From an uncultured Collinsella sp. (lineage in GTDB: Bacteria; Actinomycetota; Coriobacteriia; Coriobacteriales; Coriobacteriaceae), in contig UREZ01000031.1 of the NCBI GenBank assembly GCA_900547025.1, forward strand, positions 1-18,525: a stretch of DNA of 18,525 nucleotides, in the 5' to 3' direction. Of this stretch, positions 6,451-14,198 are shown piece by piece. Position numbers and translations under genes: made by a program. Within the stretch, counting starts at the first letter, position 1. Each line of letters starts with the position of its first letter. The notes under the pieces were generated by a model. It saw only the letters and a list, made by a program, of their open reading frames with translations. It searched no databases and had not been told where the DNA came from.

Positions 6451-7357
6451 CGCTGGCCTCCTCGGTCCCATCGACGTTTGAGCCCGCGGCGTCGCGCTTT
6501 GCCTTGCGCTCAGCATTGAGCTCGGCGTCGCTCTCGCGCACCAGTTTGATAATCGCCGCGCAGGCCTCCTCGCCCACAAGGTCGCGAGCACGCACTGTCA
6601 GGCGCGTCGCCTCCTGCTTGTCGCCGTCGCTTGCAGCATCGGTCGCGCACATAATCAGGCAGATGGCAATCTCGGCCGAAGGCGAGGTCGGCACGCCTTG
6701 CAGGGCCAGTTCACCCATCACGTGCTCGTCGCTCTCCTCGGCGGCATCCGGATAGGTGGTATGAATCTTGTTGAGCAGGCGCGTCGTGTGCGCATCGTTG
6801 GGCGCTAAGCGCAGTGCCAGACGCGCGCAACCCACGGCGGCCGAGACATTCTCGGTCTCGGGCTCAAGGAAATACTGGCCCAAGTTGGCATAGGCGCGGG
6901 CGGCGCACTTGCCATCGCTTGCACGCTCCAGCACCGAGAACGAGAGCGATGCCCATTCCTGCTTGTCCTCGAGTGCACGGAACAGCTCGGCCAAGTCCAA
7001 GCGATAGTTGCAGTTCATGGGGTCCCAGCGCACAGCCTGCATCAGGGCATTACGAGCGCTCACATAATCCTGCTGGCGAATGTAGGCAAACGCCATGTCA
7101 GAGTACAGGCGGTCAAACGGCACCTCGACCTGCACGAGCTCGCGCGGATCCTTCTCCACGCGACGATAGGCCAAGCGCTCAAACTTGCTATCGAAGCTAA
7201 AGTATTGGCGCTTCTCCTCCGTCTTGCACTCGGCGTCGATATACTCCTCGGCGAGCTCCACCAGGCGCTCCAACAGCGGCGTCGCCGTAGCCAGGTCGCC
7301 CTGCGCCAGATAGTTCTCGGCATACGTGATGTCTTGCAAGCTGATGGGCAGATCCAT
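6440..7357 (-). CDS. Tetratricopeptide-repeat protein of unknown function
   Basis: A 305-residue, mostly helical soluble protein. Several TPR-like helical hairpins can be read, for example AENYLAQGDLATATPLLERLVELA (split here as AENYLAQGDLAT and ATPLLERLVELA) near the start, then FAYIRQQDYVSARNALMQA and the next DPMNCNYRLDLAELFRAL. The C-terminus is charged (ELNAERKAKRDAAG). No signal peptide, membrane segment or catalytic motif is visible, so a scaffold or partner-binding role is all that can be said. The ATG at 7357 has GAGGAG about 6 nt upstream; a longer in-frame extension runs into the tRNA terminator and is rejected. It overlaps smpB by 11 nt, which hints at shared expression but not a shared function. 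Confidence 0.8.
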   Translation of the reverse strand: MDLPISLQDITYAENYLAQGDLATATPLLERLVELAEEYIDAECKTEEKRQYFSFDSKFERLAYRRVEKDPRELVQVEVPFDRLYSDMAFAYIRQQDYVSARNALMQAVRWDPMNCNYRLDLAELFRALEDKQEWASLSFSVLERASDGKCAARAYANLGQYFLEPETENVSAAVGCARLALRLAPNDAHTTRLLNKIHTTYPDAAEESDEHVMGELALQGVPTSPSAEIAICLIMCATDAASDGDKQEATRLTVRARDLVGEEACAAIIKLVRESDAELNAERKAKRDAAGSNVDGTEEASDAQ

Positions 7358-7413
7358 GGCTACTCCTCGATCTGAGCGAAACACGGCAGACGCCGTATAT
7401 ACGGTCGATACAC

Positions 7414-7441
7414 AAAACCCGGGTCTCTTGCGAGGCCCGGG
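7414..7441 (-). terminator. Terminator after the tRNA pair
   Basis: CCCGGG arms with additional CTC/GAG pairing (7418-7441), followed on minus by TTTT. It directly follows tRNA-Glu and probably ends the tRNA transcript before the TPR-smpB genes. Confidence 0.7.
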
Positions 7442-7455
7442 CAATCATTTGTGGG

Positions 7456-7529
7456 TAGCCCGTACCAGATTCGAACTGGTGATCTCCGCCTTGAGAGGGC
7501 GGCGTCCTAAACCGCTAGACGAACGGGCC
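7456..7529 (-). tRNA. tRNA-Glu (anticodon CTC)
   Basis: Read on minus, the cloverleaf is complete: acceptor GGCCCGT with ACGGGCT (one G-U at the first pair), D arm, anticodon stem CCGCC/GGCGG around loop CTCTCAA (anticodon CTC, reading GAG), and T arm ACCAG-TTCGAAT-CTGGT. The discriminator is A. The next bases are CCCA, so a regular CCA end is not clearly encoded, unlike its neighbour. Confidence 0.95.
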
Positions 7530-7546
7530 ATATGTAGCAAATGCAA

Positions 7547-7620
7547 TGGCTGGGATGGAGGGAGTCGAACCCCCATTGACGGAACCAGAATCCGCTGTCC
7601 TGCCATTAGACGACATCCCA
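7547..7620 (-). tRNA. tRNA-Gln (anticodon CTG)
   Basis: Read on minus: acceptor TGGGATG/CATCCCA, anticodon stem GCGGA/TCCGT around loop TTCTGGT (anticodon CTG, reading CAG), T arm with GGTTCGACTCC, discriminator G and an encoded CCA. It is 17 nt upstream of tRNA-Glu and probably co-transcribed with it. Glu and Gln tRNAs are charged through related routes in bacteria that use the Gat amidotransferase. Confidence 0.95.
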
Positions 7621-7664
7621 ATGACTGCATCGCTGCGCTCGGCTGTGCCTTTGCGCAAGAAAGA

Positions 7665-7693
7665 AATATACGGGAAGTCACGCCATGACGCAA
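7665..7693 (-). promoter_or_regulatory. Candidate promoter of the tRNA-Gln/tRNA-Glu unit
   Basis: On minus, TTGCGT (7693-7688) and TATATT (7670-7665) are 17 bp apart, ending about 44 nt before tRNA-Gln. The -10 matches 5 of 6 consensus bases. The rest of the 276-nt gap up to 7896 shows no other supported feature. Confidence 0.5.
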
Positions 7694-7896
7694 GCCCCAA
7701 TTTTGACTTTTTTGAAATTCGGTCAAATTGGCCTAATTTCGTCCAACCCGTGAAGGACCTGTGAAGCCGACCGCTGTACACGAAGGGCAAAACGCCGCGA
7801 GCGGTAGCCGTCAACCGTTGGCAGATTCTACTGCGAAAACGATAGCACCAGGCAACACAATCGAAGTATCAATGATCGCGTAGATATCGAGGCGCC

Positions 7897-8307
7897 ATGG
7901 ACGAAGAGCTTGATTACCTATGGGAGACCCTGGGCCTCGAGATCACTGCCGACCTTTGGCCCGAACGGGACAAAATCCATCCCACGCTGCGCCCCGCCAT
8001 CACGGTGATGCAGGCAAATTACCGCCACGCCTCATTTTTGATCATGCGGACGTCATGGCATGCGGCGCTCCCCGACCTCAAGCGCATCCAGGCAAGCCTC
8101 GTCGAGCTGTCCGGCATGCCGACCGTCATATCCGAGACGAACCTGGAGCAGCGGCAGCGCGAGCGCCTGCAGCGGCAACGGATTCCGTTTATCTGTCCCG
8201 GCGTTCAGGCATACCTGCCCTTTATGGACGAAGAGTACTGGAGTGACACGCCCGACAAGCACGTAAAGATCTACGACCCACACGAATGGGCGCAGCTGAA
8301 GGACTGA
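7897..8307 (+). CDS. Unknown protein, possibly related to MarR-like winged-helix regulators
   Basis: A 136-residue soluble protein, the only plus-strand gene besides mntH. The stretch LEQRQRERLQRQRIPFICPG (about residues 83-102), followed by VQAYLPFM, resembles a segment seen in some MarR-like regulators (pattern: QR.RL....IPFIVPG.Q.YLP). In those proteins, from memory, a winged helix follows; here the protein ends about 26 residues later, so any DNA-binding part is missing or was never present. That would suit a small regulator fragment or a protein-binding domain. The weak ribosome binding site GAGG sits 5 nt before the ATG. Two tandem palindromes follow the stop and the next gene is convergent. 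Family link is tentative. Confidence 0.65.
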   Translation: MDEELDYLWETLGLEITADLWPERDKIHPTLRPAITVMQANYRHASFLIMRTSWHAALPDLKRIQASLVELSGMPTVISETNLEQRQRERLQRQRIPFICPGVQAYLPFMDEEYWSDTPDKHVKIYDPHEWAQLKD

Positions 8308-8325
8308 CTGGGGCAGGCCCGCCGG

Positions 8326-8435
8326 CGGAAAGTGCGTCCCAGATTACAAGCTCAAACTGGTCCCCACTTTCCCGTCGAGCCCTCAACCGGAAACCGTGTC
8401 CCAGAATCAGCGCTCGAAACGGGACGTACCTTCCG
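8326..8435. repeat. Two tandem imperfect palindromes, 62-bp spacing (third family)
   Basis: Units at 8326-8374 and 8388-8435 are direct repeats of each other (both start CGGAAA, share GTCCCAGA, then GCTC and AAAC) and each is an imperfect hairpin. Unit 1 pairs GGAAAGTG with CACTTTCC and CCAG with CTGG. Unit 2 pairs GTCCC with GGGAC and GGAA with TTCC. They lie between convergent genes, so a two-way terminator role is possible, but there is no T run on either side. Confidence 0.7.
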
Positions 8436-8441
8436 CAGCCG

Positions 8442-8801
8442 CTACAGCAACGCCTCGGTCCAAGCCGCCTCCCTAAAGCCGGGGATCGCAAAGTCATCGC
8501 CCACCAGCAGCGGACGCTTAACCAGCATGCCGTCAGTCGCCAGCAGCTCGTAGCACTCCTGATCCGTCATCCCCGCGTCCAGGCGCGCCTTCAGACCCAG
8601 CTCTCGATATTTCATGCCCGACGAGTTAAAGAAGCGTCGCACCGGCAGCCCCGAACGAGCAATCCAGGCCGCAAGTTCATCGGCCGTGGGATTGTCCGTA
8701 ACGATATCGCGGTCGATATACTCAACCCCATGTTCGTCCAGCCATGCTTTGGCCTTTTTACAGGTCGAGCACTTGGGATATTCAACAAACAGTACGGTCA
8801 T
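8442..8801 (-). CDS. ArsC/Spx-family thioredoxin-fold protein
   Basis: A 119-residue ArsC-family protein. The N-terminal CSTC (Cys11 to Cys14) directly follows the first strand (TVLFVEYPK), and KRPLLV lies near residue 94, matching the family's conserved RP region. Family members are arsenate reductases with a single N-terminal Cys, or Spx/MgsR-type redox regulators that bind RNA polymerase through a CxxC switch. The CxxC here and the absence of ars genes nearby favour a redox-sensing or Spx-like role, but many such proteins are uncharacterised. GGAGG lies 7 nt before the ATG. It appears to be a single-gene unit. Confidence 0.85.
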   Translation of the reverse strand: MTVLFVEYPKCSTCKKAKAWLDEHGVEYIDRDIVTDNPTADELAAWIARSGLPVRRFFNSSGMKYRELGLKARLDAGMTDQECYELLATDGMLVKRPLLVGDDFAIPGFREAAWTEALL

Positions 8802-8893
8802 GGGAATCCTCCGAATATAGATCGGCCAACGCAGGTGCGCACCATACGAGGCGCCTTAGCATGATGGGCCAATTGTAGCCCACGGGTCACACG

Positions 8894-9946
8894 CTAAACG
8901 AACCGTACCCCGAATCCGCGTTTGATGAACGGCAGCAGCTCCATTGCCTCGGGCGTGATATGGCCCGCAACGTTCATGCGCTTGTCACCGGGAAGATCGA
9001 CCCGCGCAATCTCAAGCTCGCCTTCGTAGCGCCCATAGCCGCTATTGCTCACAGCGATCGACCCCGTCTTTCGCGGCAGGCCGGCACCGGTATCCGTCGG
9101 CACGGAATCCGGCTTAAGCGTCGTGCGCGACTCCTGAGACCTAAAGATGAGGGTACTCGAATCGGGCCGGTCGTGATGAATCTGCCCGCGCACATAGGCA
9201 TAGCCGGGGTCAAGCTGGCATTGCAAATCCACGTATCCGGCGGAAACTTGAGCAAACTGCGCCCAGCCCGCATCGGAAAGATCGGGGTCGCCGACCAACA
9301 CAATGTCGCAATCGGCGCCATGCGCAAGCTCAAGCATGTTGAGGGCAACCTTTGACGCGCGACCGCGCTGCTCCTCAACCGTCGGCAGTCCTTCGAATAC
9401 CGGCCCGCGAACGTTGGCATCACCCGGCACAAAAGCCATGATTTCGAAGCCAAGCGCCGCAAGACGAAGATTCGTCCGAGCAATGTCCTCCAGAGCTAAA
9501 CCGGTATAAGGCTTGGGATAAAAATTGTGGCAAGCGGCAAAACGAGTCACATCGGCACCGGCTTCTCGCCACGATGCGATTTCATCAGAACTCACCGTCG
9601 ATGCATTGACCACAATGCGAAATTCACCGGACAGCTCCGCGACCCGCTGGGCGCTAAAGCCATAGTCCAAACGAAGGTATTCCAGCCCCAGATCGTGCAG
9701 ATCTTCGATACGCTCAAGCCCGAGCAAATCGCACGTGCGCGGTCCCACATCGGCAATGAGCGCAATGCCGCGGGCGGAAAGCAGCGACAGCACATGACGG
9801 ACCTTATCGGTATACGCCGCTCCCCCATCCTCGAGAATATGCAGTGAGGTAAACGCATAGCGCGCACCCGCCGCAGCACCACGCTCAATCGTCCGTTCAA
9901 TATCCTGCAGAGGGCTGGAAAGATAAATCGAAATACCCGTTTTCAC
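8894..9946 (-). CDS. mupG: 6-phospho-N-acetylmuramidase (DUF871 family)
   Basis: MupG hydrolyses MurNAc-6P-GlcNAc, the disaccharide made during PTS uptake, to MurNAc-6P and GlcNAc in the cytoplasm. The 350-residue product has the DUF871 layout: an N-terminal TIM-barrel-like part beginning with GISIYLSSP at residues 3-11, containing HNFYPKPYTGL and ending around residue 245, then a smaller C-terminal domain. The start is GTG, with GGAG 9 nt upstream. It is last in the operon after murP, as expected from the murQ-murP-murR-mupG grouping known in staphylococci. A terminator-like hairpin lies between murP and this gene, so its expression may be lower than the others. Confident from family plus context. 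Confidence 0.9.
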   Translation of the reverse strand: MKTGISIYLSSPLQDIERTIERGAAAGARYAFTSLHILEDGGAAYTDKVRHVLSLLSARGIALIADVGPRTCDLLGLERIEDLHDLGLEYLRLDYGFSAQRVAELSGEFRIVVNASTVSSDEIASWREAGADVTRFAACHNFYPKPYTGLALEDIARTNLRLAALGFEIMAFVPGDANVRGPVFEGLPTVEEQRGRASKVALNMLELAHGADCDIVLVGDPDLSDAGWAQFAQVSAGYVDLQCQLDPGYAYVRGQIHHDRPDSSTLIFRSQESRTTLKPDSVPTDTGAGLPRKTGSIAVSNSGYGRYEGELEIARVDLPGDKRMNVAGHITPEAMELLPFIKRGFGVRFV

Positions 9947-9962
9947 ACTTCAACGCTCCTTT

Positions 9963-9996
9963 AAAAAAGGCCGGCGGAGCAGTTAGCGCCGCCGGC
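9963..9996 (-). terminator. Terminator or attenuator between murP and mupG
   Basis: GCCGGCGG (9970-9977) pairs with CCGCCGGC (9989-9996), with six T on the minus strand immediately after. The T run is next to the ribosome binding site of mupG, so the hairpin lies inside the operon. It could reduce read-through from murR-murQ-murP to mupG. No promoter for mupG was found below it. Confidence 0.7.
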
Positions 9997-10028
9997 ACAA
10001 CCATAGCATCAAGAAATCTTCCGCGCGC

Positions 10029-10055
10029 CGCGAGCCCTGAGCAACACGGCTCGCG
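10029..10055. repeat. Hairpin just after murP
   Basis: CGCGAGCC (10029-10036) and GGCTCGCG (10048-10055) form a perfect 8-bp stem with an 11-nt loop, about 9 nt after the murP stop codon. No T run follows on minus, so it is more likely an mRNA-stabilising or processing hairpin than a terminator. Confidence 0.55.
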
Positions 10056-10063
10056 ATATCAAA

Positions 10064-11494
10064 CTACTCGCCAAAGAACTCGTTGATCTTCTGCTCGTCG
10101 ACGCCGAAGAACCACGTCAGGACAAAGCCGGCGGCATAGGCAAGCAGCATAGCGGCAACGTAGCCAAGCTGCTGGCCAGGAACGACGATCAGCAGGCCAA
10201 ACAGACCGGAAACGCCCTGAGAAACCGTGCCGATGTGAAGCAGCGCCGCGAGCGCGCCGCCAAATCCGGCACCCAGGCAGGCCGTCACAAACGGACGAAC
10301 GAGCGGCAGCGTAACGGCATACATCAGAGGCTCGCCCACACCCAGGATTCCAACGGGAATGGACTCTGCGACGTACTTCTTGAGCTTGGCGTTCTTGGTC
10401 TTAAAGTACAGCGCCAGACCGGCACCGACCTGGCCGCCGCCAGCCATCATAAGGATGGGCAGCAGGTAGTTGATGCCCTTGGTAGCGCCGTCGGGATCGT
10501 TGAGCATAGCGTGGATCGGCGTGAGCGCCTGATGCAGGCCGACGGACACCAGCGGCAAGAAGCCTGCCGACAGGATATAGCCGCCCAGGACGCCCAGCTT
10601 CTCGAAGATAAAGGTGAGGACGCTAAAGATAGCAGTCGTCAGCCATGCGCCAACCGGCTGGATGACGAGCATCAGAGCAAAGGCGCCGATGATGAGCACC
10701 AGCAGCGGGGACAGGAACGTATCGAGCGCGTTGGGCATAACCTTGCGAATCTGACGCTCCATCCAGGCAAAAAATGCGCCAGCGATGAGAGCCGCGATCA
10801 TGCCACCCGCTGCGGGGTTGTACTGCGCACTGGTGAGCGGCAGCAGAATGGCAGTGGCAGGATCAGCCGCGCCAGGCGCAAGCAGGGGCATGGCACTGTT
10901 GGCGATACACATCATGCCGGCGATGCCGCCCAGCGCAGCGGAGCCACCAAACTCACGTGCCGCGTTATAGCCCACCAAGATGGGCAGATAGGCAAACAGG
11001 GCCCAGCCCATGGAACGAATGCCCTGGTACCACCACTCGCCTGCAAGCGCGCCTGCCGTCGAGACGTTAATGACGTTGCAGATACCGTTGATGAGGCCAG
11101 CCGCAATGATGCCGGGAAGCAGGGCGACGAAGACATTGGAAATCTTCTTGAGGAAGGCCTGAACCGGCTTAGACTCGTACTTGGCCTTCTGCGCGGCCTT
11201 GTTTGTGGCCGCAGCGTCAACCACGCTCTCGTCAGCAACGCCTTTTGCAAGGCCGGTGAGCTTGGAGAACTCCTCGAGCACCTTATTCACCTTGCCCGGA
11301 CCCAGCACGATCTGCATCGTATCGTCCTCAACCAGGCCCATCACGCCGTCGAGCGCCTTAATACCCTCCGTGTCGACGTTGCCCGTGTTTTTGACGGTCA
11401 CGCGCAGGCGCGTCATGCACGCCGCGTTTGCCAGCACGTTGTCTTTACCGCCCAAAAGGTCCAGCAGCTTTTGAGCCAGCTCTTTGTTCGTCAT
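10064..11494 (-). CDS. murP: PTS EIIBC component, N-acetylmuramic acid specific
   Basis: Imports and 6-phosphorylates its sugar at the cytoplasmic membrane; by context the sugar is MurNAc or MurNAc-GlcNAc. The 476-residue protein starts with an EIIB domain whose phosphorylated cysteine is Cys26 in NAACMTRLRV, followed at about residues 110-470 by a hydrophobic EIIC domain (glucose superfamily). There is no EIIA domain, so a separate glucose-type EIIA must supply phosphate, as for MurP elsewhere. GGAGGAG lies just before the ATG. It follows murQ by 57 nt and precedes mupG by 117 nt. Specificity rests on the flanking murQ and mupG rather than on sequence alone. Confidence 0.9.
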   Translation of the reverse strand: MTNKELAQKLLDLLGGKDNVLANAACMTRLRVTVKNTGNVDTEGIKALDGVMGLVEDDTMQIVLGPGKVNKVLEEFSKLTGLAKGVADESVVDAAATNKAAQKAKYESKPVQAFLKKISNVFVALLPGIIAAGLINGICNVINVSTAGALAGEWWYQGIRSMGWALFAYLPILVGYNAAREFGGSAALGGIAGMMCIANSAMPLLAPGAADPATAILLPLTSAQYNPAAGGMIAALIAGAFFAWMERQIRKVMPNALDTFLSPLLVLIIGAFALMLVIQPVGAWLTTAIFSVLTFIFEKLGVLGGYILSAGFLPLVSVGLHQALTPIHAMLNDPDGATKGINYLLPILMMAGGGQVGAGLALYFKTKNAKLKKYVAESIPVGILGVGEPLMYAVTLPLVRPFVTACLGAGFGGALAALLHIGTVSQGVSGLFGLLIVVPGQQLGYVAAMLLAYAAGFVLTWFFGVDEQKINEFFGE

Positions 11495-11551
11495 AACTCC
11501 TCCTTGTATTGGGTATCTCGTCTGGATGTCATATCAGCTCACGCCGTGCAC

Positions 11552-12475
11552 CTATTGGACATCGGCATTGCTCTTCTCATGGCCACTCACCGCAGCACGG
11601 ACATGGCCGTGCGCCCGTTCAAGAGCTACCGCAGCCTGCTCGACATCGCAGTCCAGCAGCACCGAGACAATAGCGGTCTTTACGTGGCCGCCGGCATCTG
11701 CAAGCGCCTGAACAGCGCGCTCGCGCGTGCAGCCGGTCGCCTCCATCACGATGTTCTGGCCGCGCACCACCAACTTCTCGTTCGTCTGCTGCACATCGAC
11801 CATCAGGTTTTGGTACACCTTGCCAATCTTGACCATGGCACCGGTCGAAATCATGTTGAGAATGAGCTTTTGGACCGTTCCCGCCTTGAGCCTCGTTGAG
11901 CCGGTCAGCACCTCGGGACCGGGCACGGGCTCAATGGCAAGATCCGCACTCTCCCCGATCTTCGACCCTTGGTTACAGGCAATTGCGATGGTCTTGCACC
12001 CAGTTGCTTTGGCGTACACAAGGCCGCCCACCACATAGGGAGTACGACCGCTTGCCGCCAGGCCAACGACAAGATCCTTGTCCGAAAGTCCACGCTCCCG
12101 CAGGTCGCTCGCGCCAAGCTCCTCGCTGTCTTCGGCACCTTCGACAGCCTTGATAAACGCCGTCTCGCCTCCGGCAATGAGCCCGACAATCAGATCGGGT
12201 GACACACCAAACGTGGGCGGGCACTCCGAAGCGTCGAGCACGCCCAGACGACCACTGGTGCCTGCACCCATGTAAAAGACGCGCCCGCCGCGCTCGAGTG
12301 CCTCAGCAGCCCAGTCGATTGCCGTGGCAACCTGGGGCAACACTTTCGTGACCGACTGGACGGCACGAAGATCCTCATCGTTCATCGTCGTGACGATTTG
12401 CAGCGATGTCATCGTATCGAGGTCCATTGACCTTTGATTACGCTGTTCAGTCGTGAATTTTGTTAAATCGAGCAT
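11552..12475 (-). CDS. murQ: N-acetylmuramic acid 6-phosphate etherase
   Basis: MurQ cleaves the lactyl ether of MurNAc-6P, giving GlcNAc-6P and D-lactate, and so links cell-wall recycling to amino-sugar catabolism. The product has 307 residues, close to the usual length. The SIS-domain phosphate-binding motif MGAGTSGRLGVLDASECPPTF covers about residues 69-89; Glu84, and Glu112 in KAVEGAED, line up by motif with the two catalytic glutamates of the E. coli enzyme (Glu83 and Glu114). The ATG at 12475 is chosen by GAGGTGA upstream and the family N-terminus (TEQRN). It follows the regulator gene by 10 nt. Confidence 0.96.
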   Translation of the reverse strand: MLDLTKFTTEQRNQRSMDLDTMTSLQIVTTMNDEDLRAVQSVTKVLPQVATAIDWAAEALERGGRVFYMGAGTSGRLGVLDASECPPTFGVSPDLIVGLIAGGETAFIKAVEGAEDSEELGASDLRERGLSDKDLVVGLAASGRTPYVVGGLVYAKATGCKTIAIACNQGSKIGESADLAIEPVPGPEVLTGSTRLKAGTVQKLILNMISTGAMVKIGKVYQNLMVDVQQTNEKLVVRGQNIVMEATGCTRERAVQALADAGGHVKTAIVSVLLDCDVEQAAVALERAHGHVRAAVSGHEKSNADVQ

Positions 12476-12485
12476 TTCATTCACC

Positions 12486-13337
12486 TCATCTTTCCTGTTT
12501 CTCGATGTAGTTTTGCTTAATGACATGCGTCGCCCGCTCGTAGTCGCTGGCAACGTAAGCAGCGTACAGGGCATCGACAACCATAAGCTGGGCCATACGC
12601 GAGGCCATGGCATCGCTGCGGACCAAGGGCTCGCTTGCAGCAACGCCGAGCACGGCATCGGCCATGGTGGCAAGCTTGGACGATCCGTCTACCTTGGTCA
12701 CGGCCACAACGGGACAGTTGTGACGTTGAGCCTCGACGGTGCAGTCCAGCACTTCTTGCGTTAAGCCCGAGTAGCTAAAGGCGATTGCCATATCGCCCTC
12801 ATGCATGTTCTTGGCACACAGGAGCTGATCATGCCAGTCGTCGTACAGATGGCACTCTTTGTCAACACGCATGAGCTTTTGCGCTAGATCGTGCGCGACC
12901 AAACGAGAGGCACCGATACCGAACAGATTGACCGCGCGTGCCCGTTTAAGATGGGCCGCGCATCGCTCCAAGACGGTGTAATCGAGCGTTCGCGCCGTCG
13001 CCTCGATTGTGCGCACGTTGCTTTTCATCACCTTCCCCACGATACGTTCGACGCTGTCGTCCATGGAGATGTCCTCGAGGGCAACGTCTTTCTTGTCACC
13101 CAAGAGCGCCAGTTCGGCAATCAGTTCGCGCTGGAACTCCTTGTAGCCCGCAAAACCCAAGCGCTTGCAAAAACGCAAAATGCTCGAGGGCGAGGAGAAC
13201 GTGGCATCGGCAAGACCGCGGACGGACAGCCCGACCACCTCATGCGGATGAGCACTCACGTATGCGATGACATTGCGTTCCGCCGGACTCGCGCTGAGCT
13301 CACGCTCGCGAAGCCTTAAAAGCAATCCGTTTGTCAT
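12486..13337 (-). CDS. murR: RpiR-family regulator of MurNAc catabolism
   Basis: Transcription factor of 283 residues with an N-terminal RpiR-type helix-turn-helix (about residues 1-77; the stretch SVRGLADATFSSPSSILRFC, then KRLGFAGYKEFQ, is the classic DNA-binding pattern) and a C-terminal SIS domain (about 120-265, including NLFGIGASRLVAHD and FSYSGLTQE) that binds phosphosugars. MurNAc-6P is the likely effector, as for MurR elsewhere. It is first in the operon, with murQ 10 nt downstream. GGAGGTG lies 6 nt before the ATG at 13337, which is preferred over an in-frame GTG at 13346 that would overlap this site. It probably represses its own operon. Confidence 0.9.
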   Translation of the reverse strand: MTNGLLLRLRERELSASPAERNVIAYVSAHPHEVVGLSVRGLADATFSSPSSILRFCKRLGFAGYKEFQRELIAELALLGDKKDVALEDISMDDSVERIVGKVMKSNVRTIEATARTLDYTVLERCAAHLKRARAVNLFGIGASRLVAHDLAQKLMRVDKECHLYDDWHDQLLCAKNMHEGDMAIAFSYSGLTQEVLDCTVEAQRHNCPVVAVTKVDGSSKLATMADAVLGVAASEPLVRSDAMASRMAQLMVVDALYAAYVASDYERATHVIKQNYIEKQER

Positions 13338-13371
13338 CTCAAACACCTCCGTTGAAAAGAATTAAAGACCA

Positions 13372-13384
13372 ACGAATGATTCGT
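13372..13384. promoter_or_regulatory. Candidate MurR operator
   Basis: ACGAATGATTCGT is a perfect 6-1-6 palindrome lying 35 nt upstream of the murR start codon. It is close to the AT-rich TTTATAT stretch on minus that may act as -10, so a bound dimer would lie at or just after the transcription start. RpiR regulators typically bind short palindromes in this position. Confidence 0.4.
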
Positions 13385-13433
13385 ACCGGATATAAACAGC
13401 TTTTACGGTACATTGTGCCGCATCGTGGCGCAC

Positions 13434-13460
13434 AAAGGGCGAGCGTTCTACCGCTCGCCC
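13434..13460 (-). terminator. Terminator between the VanZ-like gene and the mur operon
   Basis: GGGCGAGCG (13437-13445) and CGCTCGCCC (13452-13460) form a perfect 9-bp stem with a 6-nt loop; on minus only TTT follows. It likely ends the transcript of the VanZ-like gene. The short T tract makes efficiency uncertain. Confidence 0.6.
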
Positions 13461-13533
13461 CTCAAATCCGACCGCTCGGAAATACGCGCGACACAAAATG
13501 ATTCATCGAGGTCGCATTATTCGTAACAGGGTT

Positions 13534-14112
13534 TTAACGGCGTTTCGTATGGGCGCCATTGGGACAGGTCACGCGCTGAACCAGTACCGCCGCCAGCAGC
13601 ACCAACAACATGGCGGCAATGTAGCCGGCGGCGTCAAAGCCCAAATCGACTACGTCGAAATGACGACCAGGAACAAAGATCTTGTGCACTTGGTCACCGA
13701 CAGAGCAGACGGCGCAAAAGAGCAGAGCGAGTACGTACCGGAATCGCGCGCATGGCAGGCACTCGCCCAGGCATGCCACTGTCGCCGAAGCAAACAGTCC
13801 TACAAAGAAGAACTCAACGGTATGTGCGACGCGACGAATGTTGGCACCCATCCACAGACGAACGGGCGCAAGCGGGTCGGGATGAATGGTGGCAGTCGTT
13901 GAATCCGCGCCCTCGACGGCATCCCCCGCCTGGGACTCCTGCGCGGCGTCGGGCCGCACGTCCGCAGCCCGTCCTTCCACCGCACGCGCGGTGGACTCGC
14001 TGAGCGACGACGTCTGCTCCACGTTTTGCTCCGTCAGCATCCAAATACTTGCCAGCGTCACGACCAGCAGGACAACCGAAATCCATCCGACTATGTGCTT
14101 CACACGCGCCAA
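13534..14112 (-). CDS. VanZ-like membrane protein
   Basis: A 192-residue protein with a hydrophobic segment at about residues 8-26, a polar alanine-, serine- and acid-rich stretch to about residue 80, and three further membrane segments. The VanZ pattern is visible: RRVAHTVEFFFVGL near residue 93, and DQVHKIFVPGRHFDVVDLGF near residue 139. VanZ itself gives low-level teicoplanin resistance, but most family members have no proven function, so resistance should not be assumed. The start is TTG at 14112, set by GGAGG 7 nt upstream; a GTG three codons later is too far from it. It stands alone, between a serine recombinase gene and the mur operon. Other glycopeptide-resistance genes are absent. 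Confidence 0.85.
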   Translation of the reverse strand: MARVKHIVGWISVVLLVVTLASIWMLTEQNVEQTSSLSESTARAVEGRAADVRPDAAQESQAGDAVEGADSTTATIHPDPLAPVRLWMGANIRRVAHTVEFFFVGLFASATVACLGECLPCARFRYVLALLFCAVCSVGDQVHKIFVPGRHFDVVDLGFDAAGYIAAMLLVLLAAVLVQRVTCPNGAHTKRR

Positions 14113-14198
14113 GGGCTAACCTCCGTCATTTTTTGAGCAGCAGCGAGTGTACCCCCAAATGCAGTTGTCGCCGTAGCGAAATCCAAAATGTTCGAATC

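Noticed and set aside
7447..7764. Small open frames across the tRNA pair
   Set aside because: They overlap two complete cloverleaf tRNA genes and have no ribosome binding site.
8442..8801. An arsenic resistance gene
   Set aside because: It has the CxxC of Spx-type proteins and no arsB, arsR or acr3 neighbour, so arsenate reductase is not the best call.
10235..11899. A 554-codon open frame on plus opposite murP and murQ
   Set aside because: It spans two well supported minus-strand genes and the gap between them, has no recognisable domain, and is rich in Gln, His and Arg.
13534..14112. Glycopeptide resistance from the VanZ-like gene
   Set aside because: No vanA, vanH, vanX, vanR or vanS-like genes are near, and VanZ-like proteins are widespread without a resistance role.
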